64,000 nt of DNA, taken from NCBI RefSeq assembly GCF_038900095.1, contig NZ_JBBMQQ010000008.1, positions 144,591-208,590 on the forward strand. The letters are read 5' to 3'. The notes under the pieces are model-generated. The model ran no database searches. It was not told where the DNA came from and saw only the letters and a program-made list of their open reading frames with translations. This document shows, in pieces, positions 27,108 through 35,861 of this stretch; the first letter of the stretch is position 1, and each line of letters opens with the position of its first letter. This stretch comes from Hoeflea sp038900095 (lineage in GTDB: Bacteria > Pseudomonadota > Alphaproteobacteria > Rhizobiales > Rhizobiaceae). The translations under genes were made by a program, and so were the position numbers.

Positions 27108-27823
27108 GGCGTTCCGCCTTCGGGACCGTCAAGACGGGCGGTGACGTCTTCTCTGTACTCCCGCCCGGCCTTGCGCCGAAATGCATCAGCCCATCCCGGT
27201 GCGAGTCGCGGAAGCTCCGCCATTGCAGCCGCAGTCTCGAGCGCAAGACGCGGATTGAGCCGGGCGCGGGTGACCCGCTCGACGCTCCACCCGGGATTGG
27301 GGCAGTCCAGACGCCTGATTTCATCCCCCATGCGAACCATGCCGGGCTCGAGCACACGGTAGTACCAGCCAGTGCGGGCGGTTTCCTGAAACAGCTTGGT
27401 CATGGTGCTGACACCGGTATGGGCATTGAGCTTCCAGCACGGCTGACGGCCTTGCGAAATTTCGACGATCGCTGACCCAAGCGCCAGCACGTCGCCGATA
27501 CACAGATCAGCCTCGGTCAGACCAAGGGTGGCAATATTTTCCCCAAACCGGCCCGGCCCGAAATCCTGCGCAGCGGTTCCGAGTTCAGACCGCCATTCCG
27601 GATAATGGTCGGCGGCATAGTGGTGCACGGCCTTCTCCGTCCCGCCATGAACCGACAGGTCAGCCTGTTCGTCGTTGGCAAACCCGGTCAAGCCCAGGTA
27701 CTGTGCTGTTTCGGTCAGCTGCTTGCCGATTGCCGAAGCCGGTTTTCCAGGCCAGTGCGCGCGTGAAGTGCCGACATAGAGACCAATGATGGTGGCGTTC
27801 AGTTCAACGGGTTTGTGCGTCAT
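27104..27823 (-). CDS. MOSC-domain protein (YiiM-like)
   Basis: 239 residues from ATG 27823 (AGGAG upstream). MOSC core with DLSVHGGTEKAVHHYAADHY, FGENIATLGLTEADLCIGDV and the conserved cysteine in QGRQPCWKLNAHTG, which is the proposed molybdenum-sulfur ligand. The C-terminal alpha-helical part resembles YiiM, whose E. coli member detoxifies N-hydroxylated base analogues. Convergent with lutC. Likely a molybdenum-cofactor-dependent reductase of N-hydroxylated compounds; the substrate is not shown. Confidence 0.9.
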   Translation of the reverse strand: MTHKPVELNATIIGLYVGTSRAHWPGKPASAIGKQLTETAQYLGLTGFANDEQADLSVHGGTEKAVHHYAADHYPEWRSELGTAAQDFGPGRFGENIATLGLTEADLCIGDVLALGSAIVEISQGRQPCWKLNAHTGVSTMTKLFQETARTGWYYRVLEPGMVRMGDEIRRLDCPNPGWSVERVTRARLNPRLALETAAAMAELPRLAPGWADAFRRKAGREYREDVTARLDGPEGGTP

Positions 27824-27973
27824 GCCTGGCTCCTGCTCGTTTCTGTTTATCAAACCTGTATCAACCGGACAGAAGCAGGACATGGAATTCCGCCAGGCTT
27901 GATCCGGCCGGCATTGACGCGTTCGCATTTTTGCGGCTTCCTCGAAGCTTAATCACCTTCAGAGATTGTAGCC

Positions 27974-28615
27974 ATGCCTGTTTCACCCGAACACTTCGCG
28001 GCCTTCGTCGCGGCCAGTATCATTCTTCTGATCATTCCCGGGCCAACCATCATCATGGTCATCACCCAGGCGCTGGCGCATGGCCGCAGGATCGTGTTTG
28101 CGAGCGTGCTGGGTGTCGGCCTTGGTGACCTGCTGGCGACATCGCTGTCGATTGCCGGCGCCGGAGCGCTGCTGGCGGCGTCGGCCTCGCTGTTTCAGGC
28201 TTTGAAATTCATTGGCGCGGCCTACCTCATCTGGATCGGCTACAAGATGTGGCGGACGCCGGCGAAAATTCCGGACATGTCGGAAGCCGATGTTCCGGCT
28301 GCTTCAGGGCGACCCGCGGTCGTTTTCCGCGATTCCTTTCTGATCACGGCTCTCAATCCGAAGGGCATCCTGTTTTTCGTGGCCTTCGTGCCGCAGTTCA
28401 TCGATCCTGCCCTGCCCTATGCACCACAGGCCGCAACCTATGTGCTGACTTTCACCGCGCTCGGCATTCTGAACGCAACACTGTTTGCATTCGCCGCCGA
28501 CGGCGCACGGCAGACCATACGCCGACCACAGGTGATGAAAATGGCCATGCGCACCGGCGGTTCCCTGCTGATGATGGCCGGCGTCGCTGCGGCTTTGACC
28601 CGACGCGCGAGCTGA
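27974..28615 (+). CDS. LysE/RhtB-family exporter
   Basis: 213 residues, about six membrane segments. The N-terminal IPGPTIIMVITQALAHGRR is the conserved PGP motif region of LysE/RhtB amino-acid exporters. Substrate not known; homoserine, threonine or other amino acids are usual. Divergent from the MOSC gene; followed 2 bp later by an unknown gene that is probably co-transcribed. Confidence 0.92.
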   Translation: MPVSPEHFAAFVAASIILLIIPGPTIIMVITQALAHGRRIVFASVLGVGLGDLLATSLSIAGAGALLAASASLFQALKFIGAAYLIWIGYKMWRTPAKIPDMSEADVPAASGRPAVVFRDSFLITALNPKGILFFVAFVPQFIDPALPYAPQAATYVLTFTALGILNATLFAFAADGARQTIRRPQVMKMAMRTGGSLLMMAGVAAALTRRAS

Positions 28616-28616
28616 C

Positions 28617-29255
28617 ATGCCACTGCAAAATCGCGTCGATCCAGAAGGCAACATCTGTTCGGTTCAGGCCCGCGGGGAATTCATGGGCAATCGCGGCGGC
28701 GCCCTGCACACTGCCGATCGGCGCATCGTGCGAACCCAGAAGACCAGGTCGTGGATTATCTGCCTGACGGAATTCCACGGGCGGCACCGGCAGGTGATGC
28801 AGCCGGGCCGTTACACCGAACTGTTCTTCCTGGATGAAGTGACCGCACTTTCCGCCGGACACCGGCCGTGCTTCGAATGCCGGCGCAAGGACGCGCTTGC
28901 CTTCGCCGAAGCGCTTGGCCGGAGCCGAGGCGAAAAGCGCCTCTGCGCACCCGCGACAGACAAACTGCTTGCTGCCGAGCGGAAAGCTGGCGGCAGTTCC
29001 CCCGACCGGACCATTGCCCGGATCACCGTCGCCTCCCTCCCCGATGGCACCATGATCCGGCAAGACCAAACCCATTATGCGGTGCGCGCCGGGATGCTGC
29101 TGCCCTGGTCGTTCTGCGGCTACAATACGCCGGTGGATGCCGAAACGCTGACTGCTGCCCCGGTTTATCTGGCCACACCGCCCTCGACGGTTGCCGCGCT
29201 CCGGCATGGCTATCTCCCGGTCTTCCATTCCCGTGCGTGGAGGCCCGAGACTTGA
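28617..29255 (+). CDS. Conserved hypothetical protein with a HRPCFECRR motif
   Basis: 212 residues, soluble and basic, no signal peptide. Function not recognised. The strongest motif is GHRPCFECRRKDA near residue 82, reminiscent of the zinc-binding Cys region of Ada (RPCKRCRP), but the other two Ada cysteines are not visible in the same spacing. Other marked stretches are QPGRYTELFFLDEVTALSAG and DQTHYAVRAGMLLPWSFCGY. It follows the LysE gene by 2 bp and precedes rsmE with a slight coding overlap avoided only by starting rsmE at 29287. A nucleic-acid or metal-binding role is possible but unproven. Confidence 0.7.
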   Translation: MPLQNRVDPEGNICSVQARGEFMGNRGGALHTADRRIVRTQKTRSWIICLTEFHGRHRQVMQPGRYTELFFLDEVTALSAGHRPCFECRRKDALAFAEALGRSRGEKRLCAPATDKLLAAERKAGGSSPDRTIARITVASLPDGTMIRQDQTHYAVRAGMLLPWSFCGYNTPVDAETLTAAPVYLATPPSTVAALRHGYLPVFHSRAWRPET

Positions 29256-29286
29256 TCTTCGGATCGGCTTGGGCAAGAAGACGAAA

Positions 29287-30021
29287 ATGCGCGCAAATTA
29301 CAAACTTCAACGGCTTTATCTCGATACCCCGCTGGCTGCAGGTGAAACTGTGCCGCTGGGCAAGGATCAAGCCCATTACCTGCTGACCGTCTTGCGACTG
29401 ACGGACGGCGCCGAGGTTCTGGTCTTCAACGGACGCGATGGCGAGTTTTCAGCCCTGCTGCGCCCGCAAGGCAAGAAATCAGCAAATCTTGAAATTGGTG
29501 CCCAGACCCGCGAACAGCCCGAGCCGTCGCGGCTGGACTTTCTGTTTGCACCGCTCAAGGTCGGACGGCTGGATTACCTGGTGCAGAAAGCCACGGAAAT
29601 GGGCGTTCGCAGGATCACGCCGGTTTTCACCGATCATACCCAATTGCACAAGGTCAATGCCGGGCGGCTTGAAGCCAACATTCTCGAAGCTGCGGAGCAA
29701 TGCGGCAACCTCGCCATCCCCGAACTGGGTGAGGCTTCAAAGCTCGAGGCGCTGCTGGCAAACTGGGACCCGGCACGCCGGATCATCTTCTGCAATGAAA
29801 GCCAGGCCGGCAACAATCCGAGCTCCATCCTGTCCGCCATTCGCGAACGCGACCTTGCGCTTCTGATCGGGCCGGAGGGCGGTTTTTCCGAGCGCGAACG
29901 GGAGATGCTGACCGCCCTGCCGTTTGTCACATCCATCCCGCTCGGACCACGGATCCTTCGCGCCGATACCGCTGCAGTGGCGGCCTTGACCGCGGTTCAA
30001 ATGACCATCGGCGACTGGTAA
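29287..30021 (+). CDS. rsmE: 16S rRNA (uracil1498-N3)-methyltransferase
   Basis: 244 residues from ATG 29287 (MRANYKLQRLYLD). Methylates U1498 of 16S rRNA. SPOUT-family knot motifs are seen near the C-terminus: LLIGPEGGFSERE and LGPRILRADTAAVAALTAVQ. The N-terminal PUA-like part is also present (HYLLTVLRLTDGAEVLVFNG). Upstream genes read in the same direction. Confidence 0.94.
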   Translation: MRANYKLQRLYLDTPLAAGETVPLGKDQAHYLLTVLRLTDGAEVLVFNGRDGEFSALLRPQGKKSANLEIGAQTREQPEPSRLDFLFAPLKVGRLDYLVQKATEMGVRRITPVFTDHTQLHKVNAGRLEANILEAAEQCGNLAIPELGEASKLEALLANWDPARRIIFCNESQAGNNPSSILSAIRERDLALLIGPEGGFSEREREMLTALPFVTSIPLGPRILRADTAAVAALTAVQMTIGDW

Positions 30022-30164
30022 AACGGCTTGGTTTTGCTCAAATCAATCTTCTTTGATCCTGCGATCAGGGATTTTCGCTTGCAAGGCGGACCGGTTCCGG
30101 TCCAAGCAGCTTCAGGATGCGTGGTTTGAGATCGCGCCGATGACATTGAGAAAAAGGGCCAGCC

Positions 30165-31538
30165 ATGGCACGCGACACCACGGATGATACCCCGATCAGC
30201 TCAGTTGAAGATCTCGCAGGCTGGATGTCGGCTGGATGCAAACCTCGGGAAAGCTGGCGCATAGGCACCGAGCACGAGAAGTTCGTTTTCTACACCGACA
30301 CCCACGAGCCGGTTCCCTATGAAGGTGAACGCTCGATCAAGGCGCTGCTTGAAGGCATGGCGATGATGCTCGGCTGGGAGCCGATCATCGATGCAGGCAA
30401 GATCATCGGGCTGGTCGAACCGACGGGCGCCGGCGCCATCAGCCTGGAGCCGGGCGGGCAGTTTGAACTGTCCGGCGCACCGCTTGAAACGATCCACCAG
30501 ACCTGCCGTGAATCGAACGCGCACCTGGCGCAATTGCAGGAAATTGCAGAGCCGCTGGGCATCCGCTTTCTCGGCATGGGCGGCAGCCCGACATGGTCAC
30601 TGGCTGAAACACCGAAAATGCCAAAATCCCGCTACGACATCATGACCCGCTACATGCCAAAGGTCGGCAGCCAGGGGCTCGACATGATGTACCGGACCTG
30701 CACGATCCAGGTGAATCTCGATTTCTCCTCGGAAGCCGACATGCGGCGGAAGATGCAGCTCGGCATGAAGCTGCAGCCGCTGGCAACGGCGCTGTTCGCG
30801 GCCTCGCCCTTCACCGAAGGCAAGCCCAATGGCCTGGTCTCCTGGCGCGGCGACATCTGGCGCGACACCGACAACCAGCGTTCCGGACAGTTGCCCTTCG
30901 TCTATTCCGATGATTTCGGCTTCATGGATTATGTCGAGTGGGCGCTCGATGTGCCGATGTATTTCGTGCTCCGCGACGGGCGCTATCACGAGGCGACGCA
31001 TGTCACCTTCCGGCAGTTCATGAACGGGGCGCTGAAGGGCGAACTCGACCAGCCGATGCCGACGATGGGCGACTGGACCAACCACCTCGGGACACTGTTT
31101 CCCGACGCCCGCCTGAAACGTTTCATCGAGATGCGCGGCGCCGATGGTGGTCCATGGCGACGGATCTGTGCGCTGCCGGCGTTCTGGGTCGGGCTGCTCT
31201 ATGATGAAGCCGCTCTTGGCGAAGCGCTCGAGCTTACCCGCGACTGGAGCCTCGATGAGGTCAACAGCCTGCGCGACACAACTCCGCGCGATGGCCTGAA
31301 CGCCAGGATCAACGGACAATCGCTGCGCGACATCGGCCGTGAGGTGCTTGGAATTTCCCGCCGCGGGCTGGTTAGCCGGGCATGCCTGAATTCCGAAGGC
31401 AATGACGAGAGCCATTTCCTGGCGCCGCTCGAGGAAACCATCGCCCGCGGGACGACGCTGGCCGAAGAAATGCTGGCGCTTTACAATGGACGCTGGAACG
31501 GTTCCGTCGACCCGGTGTTCGAGGATTACGCCTACTAA
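30165..31538 (+). CDS. gshA: Glutamate-cysteine ligase (plant/alphaproteobacterial type)
   Basis: 457 residues. First step of glutathione synthesis. The sequence is of the class shared with plants and Rhizobiales: RIGTEHEKFVFY near residue 28, EPGGQFELSGAPLETIH near residue 90, GSPTWSLAETPKMPKSRYD, and QVNLDFSSEADMRRKM. Length matches the family. Stands alone with a 143-bp leader after rsmE. Confidence 0.95.
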   Translation: MARDTTDDTPISSVEDLAGWMSAGCKPRESWRIGTEHEKFVFYTDTHEPVPYEGERSIKALLEGMAMMLGWEPIIDAGKIIGLVEPTGAGAISLEPGGQFELSGAPLETIHQTCRESNAHLAQLQEIAEPLGIRFLGMGGSPTWSLAETPKMPKSRYDIMTRYMPKVGSQGLDMMYRTCTIQVNLDFSSEADMRRKMQLGMKLQPLATALFAASPFTEGKPNGLVSWRGDIWRDTDNQRSGQLPFVYSDDFGFMDYVEWALDVPMYFVLRDGRYHEATHVTFRQFMNGALKGELDQPMPTMGDWTNHLGTLFPDARLKRFIEMRGADGGPWRRICALPAFWVGLLYDEAALGEALELTRDWSLDEVNSLRDTTPRDGLNARINGQSLRDIGREVLGISRRGLVSRACLNSEGNDESHFLAPLEETIARGTTLAEEMLALYNGRWNGSVDPVFEDYAY

Positions 31539-31661
31539 GCCAAACGGTACCGCTTGCGTACTCGGGCTCTTCCGAACAGGGATTGCCGCCCTAGGCACAA
31601 GGCTTCGGGGGGTATAGTCTTTGACAAAGCCTTTCGGGGCGATGGAGGAGTGCCAGATCCG

Positions 31662-32558
31662 ATGATGCCGCTTTACGACATGATGATGAATGCCCAGAAC
31701 GGCGATGCCATGCAGGCCATGGCAAAGCAGTTCGGCTTGAACGAAAACCAGATGGAACAGGCGATGGCAGCATTAATGCCTGCCTTTTCCACGGGCCTGA
31801 AGCGTAACGCTTCCAATCCGATGGACATGTCGAGTTTTCTGTCCGCCCTCTCCGGCGGCAATCACGCCCAGTATTTCGAGAACATGCAGAACGCTTTCAG
31901 CCCCCAGGCCAAGCAGGAAGGCAACGGGATTCTGGGCCATCTGTTCGGCTCCAAGGAAGTCAGCCGGGCGGTGGCTGCACAGGCTGAAGCCGCAACGGGC
32001 ATTGGCCAGGAAATCTTCAAGCAGATGCTGCCGGTGCTGGCGACCTCCATCATGGGCGGCCTGTTCAAGCAGGCCACCGGGCAAGCATCCGGGCAGTCAT
32101 CCGGCCAGGCGCAGGCCAACGCGATGGGCGGCTCCAATCCGATCGGCGACCTGATTTCGGAGATGATGCGCCAGGGCATGGGCGGTGGCCAGCCGAAGCC
32201 GGCGCCCAAGGCTGCGCCGATGGACAATCCGCTGGGACAGATCCTTGAAGGCATGTTCGGCGGAGGAGCCCAGCGCCAGTCACCCCAGGCCGGAAGCAAT
32301 CCGTTTGGCGACAATCCGCTTGGCCAGATCTTCCAGGACATGCTTGGCGGAGCCATGGGTGGTGGTCAAACGAAGGAGACGCCCGAGCCGGAACCACAAC
32401 CCGATACGGACCGCATGGCTTCGGGCCGCAAGCGCAATCCCTACGACGATCTTTTCGGCCAAATGTTTGATGCCGGCAAGGAAGTGCAGCAGGGCTACCA
32501 GAAGAATGTGGAATCGATCTTCGATCAGTATCTTCAGGGCATGAACCGGTCGAGTTAG
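31662..32558 (+). CDS. DUF937-family protein
   Basis: About 298 residues. The N-terminal half matches DUF937 (MAKQFGLNENQMEQAMAALM and IFKQMLPVLATSIMGGLFKQ), a soluble helical domain of unknown role (the YidB type). The C-terminal half is low-complexity, rich in Gly, Gln, Pro and Met, with repeats of DNPLGQI(L/F). No signal peptide. The start is ATG 31662 or 31665 (AGGAG 11 bp upstream); an earlier frame extension to 31554 looks non-coding. Confidence 0.75.
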   Translation: MMPLYDMMMNAQNGDAMQAMAKQFGLNENQMEQAMAALMPAFSTGLKRNASNPMDMSSFLSALSGGNHAQYFENMQNAFSPQAKQEGNGILGHLFGSKEVSRAVAAQAEAATGIGQEIFKQMLPVLATSIMGGLFKQATGQASGQSSGQAQANAMGGSNPIGDLISEMMRQGMGGGQPKPAPKAAPMDNPLGQILEGMFGGGAQRQSPQAGSNPFGDNPLGQIFQDMLGGAMGGGQTKETPEPEPQPDTDRMASGRKRNPYDDLFGQMFDAGKEVQQGYQKNVESIFDQYLQGMNRSS

Positions 32559-32575
32559 AGCGCTTCAGCGCCCTG

Positions 32576-32625
32576 AAACAAAAGACCCGGCCGTGCAGAC
32601 TCGAAGAGTCGTGACGACGGCCGGG
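32576..32625 (-). terminator. Rho-independent terminator of the DUF1127 gene
   Basis: CCCGGCCGT (32586-32594) pairs with ACGGCCGGG (32617-32625), with an inner stem GACTC/GAGTC. On the minus strand the stem runs into TCTTTTGTTT, so it serves the minus-strand gene ending at 32673. Confidence 0.85.
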
Positions 32626-32672
32626 TAAGGGCGGAACACAGGGCAGTGTTCCGCAGGGGACCTTGAAAAAGA

Positions 32673-32954
32673 TCAGAAAAAGCTGTTTTGCCGTGCGCGG
32701 CGGGCCAGTTCCGCCGTCGGATCGGCATTGAACGGCATGGAAAATCCATAGCGCACATCATCACGCGTCAAGCCGATATCGAACAGCTCATGATCGGAAA
32801 GCTCCGTAATCTTGCGGGCCCGGCGGCGGTTGAGCTGGGCGTTGGCGAGTTGTCGTACATTGCGAACCAGAGTGTAGAGTGAACCCTGGATGGTCGAGCC
32901 CATACCCGGGGTGCGGACAGCCGACAATGCGGCAGTGAGACTGCGTGCGTTCAT
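32673..32954 (-). CDS. DUF1127-family small protein
   Basis: 93 residues from ATG 32954 (AAGGA upstream). The Arg-rich DUF1127 domain is at about residues 35-70: RRRARKITELSDHELFDIGL followed by TRDDVRYGF. In rhizobia and relatives such small proteins act in RNA turnover, phosphate/carbon metabolism and stress, and several are controlled by the LysR regulator VtlR/LsrB and by Hfq-bound sRNAs. Here it is divergent from a LysR gene across 143 bp, which suggests the same kind of control. Confidence 0.9.
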   Translation of the reverse strand: MNARSLTAALSAVRTPGMGSTIQGSLYTLVRNVRQLANAQLNRRRARKITELSDHELFDIGLTRDDVRYGFSMPFNADPTAELARRARQNSFF

Positions 32955-33060
32955 GGCAATGATCCTTGACAAAACATGCGCCGGGCAAATGGCCGTGGCG
33001 CAAACCAAACTTGCAAAATCTGTTTCTCAAAAAACGATTGATCATACCAGCGAATGTTTC

Positions 33061-33090
33061 TAATCCTTATCATCAGAACTATTGATAGGA
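33061..33090. promoter_or_regulatory. Inverted repeat between DUF1127 and LysR genes
   Basis: TATCA (33068-33072) and TGATA (33083-33087), extended as CCTTATCA and TGATAGG, form an interrupted inverted repeat just before the LysR start (33098). Spacing and position fit a LysR box, but the pattern is short. Confidence 0.4.
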
Positions 33091-33097
33091 GCCAGAG

Positions 33098-34057
33098 ATG
33101 CCTGCACCCCTTGATATCGATCAGCTGCAGACCTTCGTGGCGATCGTCGATACCGGAAGTTTCACACGTGCGGCCGACAAGGTGTTCAAGACCCAGAGCG
33201 CGGTCTCTATGCAGATGCGCCGTCTTGAAGAGCGGGTGGGCAAGACACTGTTCATTCGCGATGGCCGTCTCAACCGGTTGAGCGAAGACGGCGAACGCAT
33301 GCTTGGCTACGCCCGGCGCATCATCCGGCTCAACAATGAAACCATTGCCGCCTTCGACGATCACCAGCTTGAAGGTTCGATCCGGATCGGCACTCCGGAT
33401 GATTATGCCGATCGCTACATGCCCGGCATCATTGCCCGCTTTGCCAAGACCAATCCGAATGTCGAGCTCTATATCGAGTGCGAACCTTCCAGCGAGCTTT
33501 CCGCCCGGCTGGCGCGCGGCGAACTCGATGTGGCACTGGTCACGCACAATCCGCGTGAGCGCACGTCGGAAGTGGTCCGCACCGAGCCGCTCTATTGGGT
33601 CACCTCGATGAACCATTCGGTGCACGAGGACGCAGTGGTTCCGCTGGCGGTGGGTCGCCGGTCGTGCAACTGGCGCAACATTGCCTGCACGGCTCTGGAT
33701 TCAGCCGGGCGCGATTACCAGGTGCTGTTTACCAGCTGGTCCGCAACGGTGGTGGCATCCGCGGTGCTGTCAGGCCTGGCGGTTTCCCTGCTGCCCGAAT
33801 GCGCGGTGCGGCCGGGGATGCGAATCCTCTCACCCGCCGACGGGTTTCCGGCGCTGCAACCGGCGCAGATTGGCCTGATGAAACGGCCCGGTGCACCGGC
33901 GGCCCTGGTCAACGCCATCTGCGGCCATATTGCAGCAAGCCTCGACAACATCACGCCGGTGGGCAGCGAGGACAAGCCGATGTCAGCCGGCTCCGGATCG
34001 TCGTCCCGCCGTGATTCGAGAACACGGGCCGACATCGCGGCCGTGCCAGCCTGGTAA
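33098..34057 (+). CDS. LysR-family transcriptional regulator
   Basis: 319 residues. N-terminal winged helix (DIDQLQTFVAIVDTGSFTRA followed by ADKVFKTQSAVSMQMRRLEE) and a C-terminal substrate-binding domain. AGGAG 7 bp before ATG 33098. Divergent from the DUF1127 gene. The pair LysR/DUF1127 is known for VtlR in Brucella and Agrobacterium, but no AbcR-type sRNA gene was visible beside it here, so orthology is not claimed. The C-terminal tail (SSSRRDSRTRADIAAVPAW) is a disordered extension. Confidence 0.9.
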   Translation: MPAPLDIDQLQTFVAIVDTGSFTRAADKVFKTQSAVSMQMRRLEERVGKTLFIRDGRLNRLSEDGERMLGYARRIIRLNNETIAAFDDHQLEGSIRIGTPDDYADRYMPGIIARFAKTNPNVELYIECEPSSELSARLARGELDVALVTHNPRERTSEVVRTEPLYWVTSMNHSVHEDAVVPLAVGRRSCNWRNIACTALDSAGRDYQVLFTSWSATVVASAVLSGLAVSLLPECAVRPGMRILSPADGFPALQPAQIGLMKRPGAPAALVNAICGHIAASLDNITPVGSEDKPMSAGSGSSSRRDSRTRADIAAVPAW

Positions 34058-34202
34058 GAAGCCGGCGCCACATGGCTTGAGGCAAACACCGGCGCGGGCC
34101 GGCTCCTGCCTGCCTGCACAATACCCGGAAGATGGCTGCATCGTTACATTGCAGCGATAATCGGATATACTCTCCGGGCTGAAAGCCGGGAGAGGAAATG
34201 GC

Positions 34203-35309
34203 ATGTCGTTCATTTCATCCATTCGCTACATCAAGCCCGATGAACACCGGGCTTTTGTCGCTGAACGGCTCAAGGCGCTCAAGACGCAGCTTGATGAGGA
34301 TATCCAGAGCAAGGTGGGGGATGACTCGCTGCGGCTGGCAACTTGGAACATCATGCATTTTTCCGATGGCGGGGCCTACGACCGGACAACGGAATCGCTG
34401 CTCTACATTGCAGAGATCATCGACCATTTCGACCTGGTGGCGATCCAGGAGGTCAATCACGACCTGACGAAGTTCGAGCTGCTGATGCAGCGCTATCTGG
34501 GCAGAGACTGGGATTATATCCTGACCGACGCCAGCGGCAACCGCGAGCGTCTGGCGTTTGTCTACCGCAAGGCAAAGGTCAGGTTTCTGCGCGAAGCCGG
34601 GGAAATCGTTCTGCCGGAAGGTCAGGAAATCGTCGCTCCGGACCAGGAAAACGCAACCCGCAAGCTGCAGTTCGCGCGCACGCCGTTCGCCGTCACCTTT
34701 CAGTCAGGCTGGTTCCGCTTCAAGCTTTGCACCGTGCATATCTACTACGGCAAGTCGGCCGACAACTCGCCTGAAATGGAGCTGCGCCGGGGCGAGATCG
34801 AAAAGATCGCCGGGTTTCTGGCCAATGTGCAAAAGGCCGAGAAACGAAGCTCCGGCACGGACGCCAACATGATCCTGCTCGGTGACTTCAACATCATCAG
34901 CCCGGAGCACAAGACGATGCAAGCGCTGCTGGATGCCGGCTTTATCACCACCGAGGGCATCGAGGATGCAGCCACAAGCCTTTCAGGCAAGCATCACTAC
35001 GACCAGATCGTCTTCAGGCTCGCCGAGCGAAGGGTGAAGCTTGGCGCGTCGGGCGTTCTCGACATCTTCAAGAGTGTGTATCGCGACGAAGACGCGGAGC
35101 ATTATGCCAGCAAGGCAGAGATCAAGAAAATTTCACATGGCAGGGACGGCACCGCCCGCACGAAACAGAAAGCCATGGACTACTTCCGCAATTACTACCG
35201 CAAGCACCAGCTGTCCGATCACAATCTGCTGTGGTGCGAGGTCAAGACGGATTTTTCAGGCCACTATCTCGACGCCATCGCCGCCGGGCGGGATCCACGC
35301 AAGATGTAA
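34203..35309 (+). CDS. Endonuclease/exonuclease/phosphatase-family protein
   Basis: 368 residues. EEP fold: LATWNIMHF near residue 48, LVAIQEVNHD near 80 (metal-binding Glu), ILLGDFNIISPEH near 225 and the terminal SDHNLLWCEV near 340. Could be a nuclease, phosphodiesterase or sphingomyelinase-like enzyme. The N-terminal 40 residues (IRYIKPDEHRAFVAERLKAL) are helical and charged, with no signal peptide, so it probably acts inside the cell. Substrate unknown. Confidence 0.88.
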   Translation: MSFISSIRYIKPDEHRAFVAERLKALKTQLDEDIQSKVGDDSLRLATWNIMHFSDGGAYDRTTESLLYIAEIIDHFDLVAIQEVNHDLTKFELLMQRYLGRDWDYILTDASGNRERLAFVYRKAKVRFLREAGEIVLPEGQEIVAPDQENATRKLQFARTPFAVTFQSGWFRFKLCTVHIYYGKSADNSPEMELRRGEIEKIAGFLANVQKAEKRSSGTDANMILLGDFNIISPEHKTMQALLDAGFITTEGIEDAATSLSGKHHYDQIVFRLAERRVKLGASGVLDIFKSVYRDEDAEHYASKAEIKKISHGRDGTARTKQKAMDYFRNYYRKHQLSDHNLLWCEVKTDFSGHYLDAIAAGRDPRKM

Positions 35310-35369
35310 TCATCAGCCGAGGCTCGCCATCACCCTTGCAGCAGGCGGCGGTGTGTCGTGGGCTTGTCG

Positions 35370-35783
35370 TTACGCGATGTGAATGGCGAGAAGCAGCCAC
35401 TGAACGAAATTGACCAGCAGGCTTACGATGAACAGCATGCGGCGGATCCTGATGCGGTTGCTGGTCAGGTGAACCCAGGCATGGACCACGCGGGCCAGCA
35501 CGAAGGCCCAGGCCACAACAACCGCCACCATCCCCGCTCCGCCGGTCACGAACAATGACAGGCAGGCCGTGAAAAACAGCACCGGCAATTCAAACTGGTT
35601 GGAAAGGTTGCGGGCCGCTGTCGCACTTGGTTCCGGTTCTATCGAGGGAACCTTGAAATCCGATGGCTTGGCAGCCCCGGCCTTCACCGCACCGATGCGG
35701 CGGGATGATACAATCATGTAGACCACATAGGTCAGCAGCACCTGGGCCAGGACCGGCCAGAAAATCGCGGTGGATGAGGTCAT
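35370..35783 (-). CDS. MAPEG-family membrane protein
   Basis: 137 residues, four membrane segments. MAPEG pattern with NLSNQFELPVLFFTACLSLF and LARVVHAWVHLTSNRIRIRR. Bacterial members are glutathione- or redox-linked membrane proteins of mostly unknown substrate. Its presence within 4 kb of gshA is suggestive but not evidence of a link. Same strand as the next membrane protein and guaB. Confidence 0.9.
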   Translation of the reverse strand: MTSSTAIFWPVLAQVLLTYVVYMIVSSRRIGAVKAGAAKPSDFKVPSIEPEPSATAARNLSNQFELPVLFFTACLSLFVTGGAGMVAVVVAWAFVLARVVHAWVHLTSNRIRIRRMLFIVSLLVNFVQWLLLAIHIA

Positions 35784-35861
35784 CGTATCAAGTCCCCGTG
35801 TTTGCCAAGACCATATCTTCCCTAAACTGCATTCACGTCAGCAGCAAGGGACCGTTCCGGT

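Noticed and set aside
34058..34202. AbcR-type sRNA gene after the LysR gene
   Set aside because: The 145-bp gap has no terminator hairpin with a T run and no recognisable anti-Shine-Dalgarno loop.
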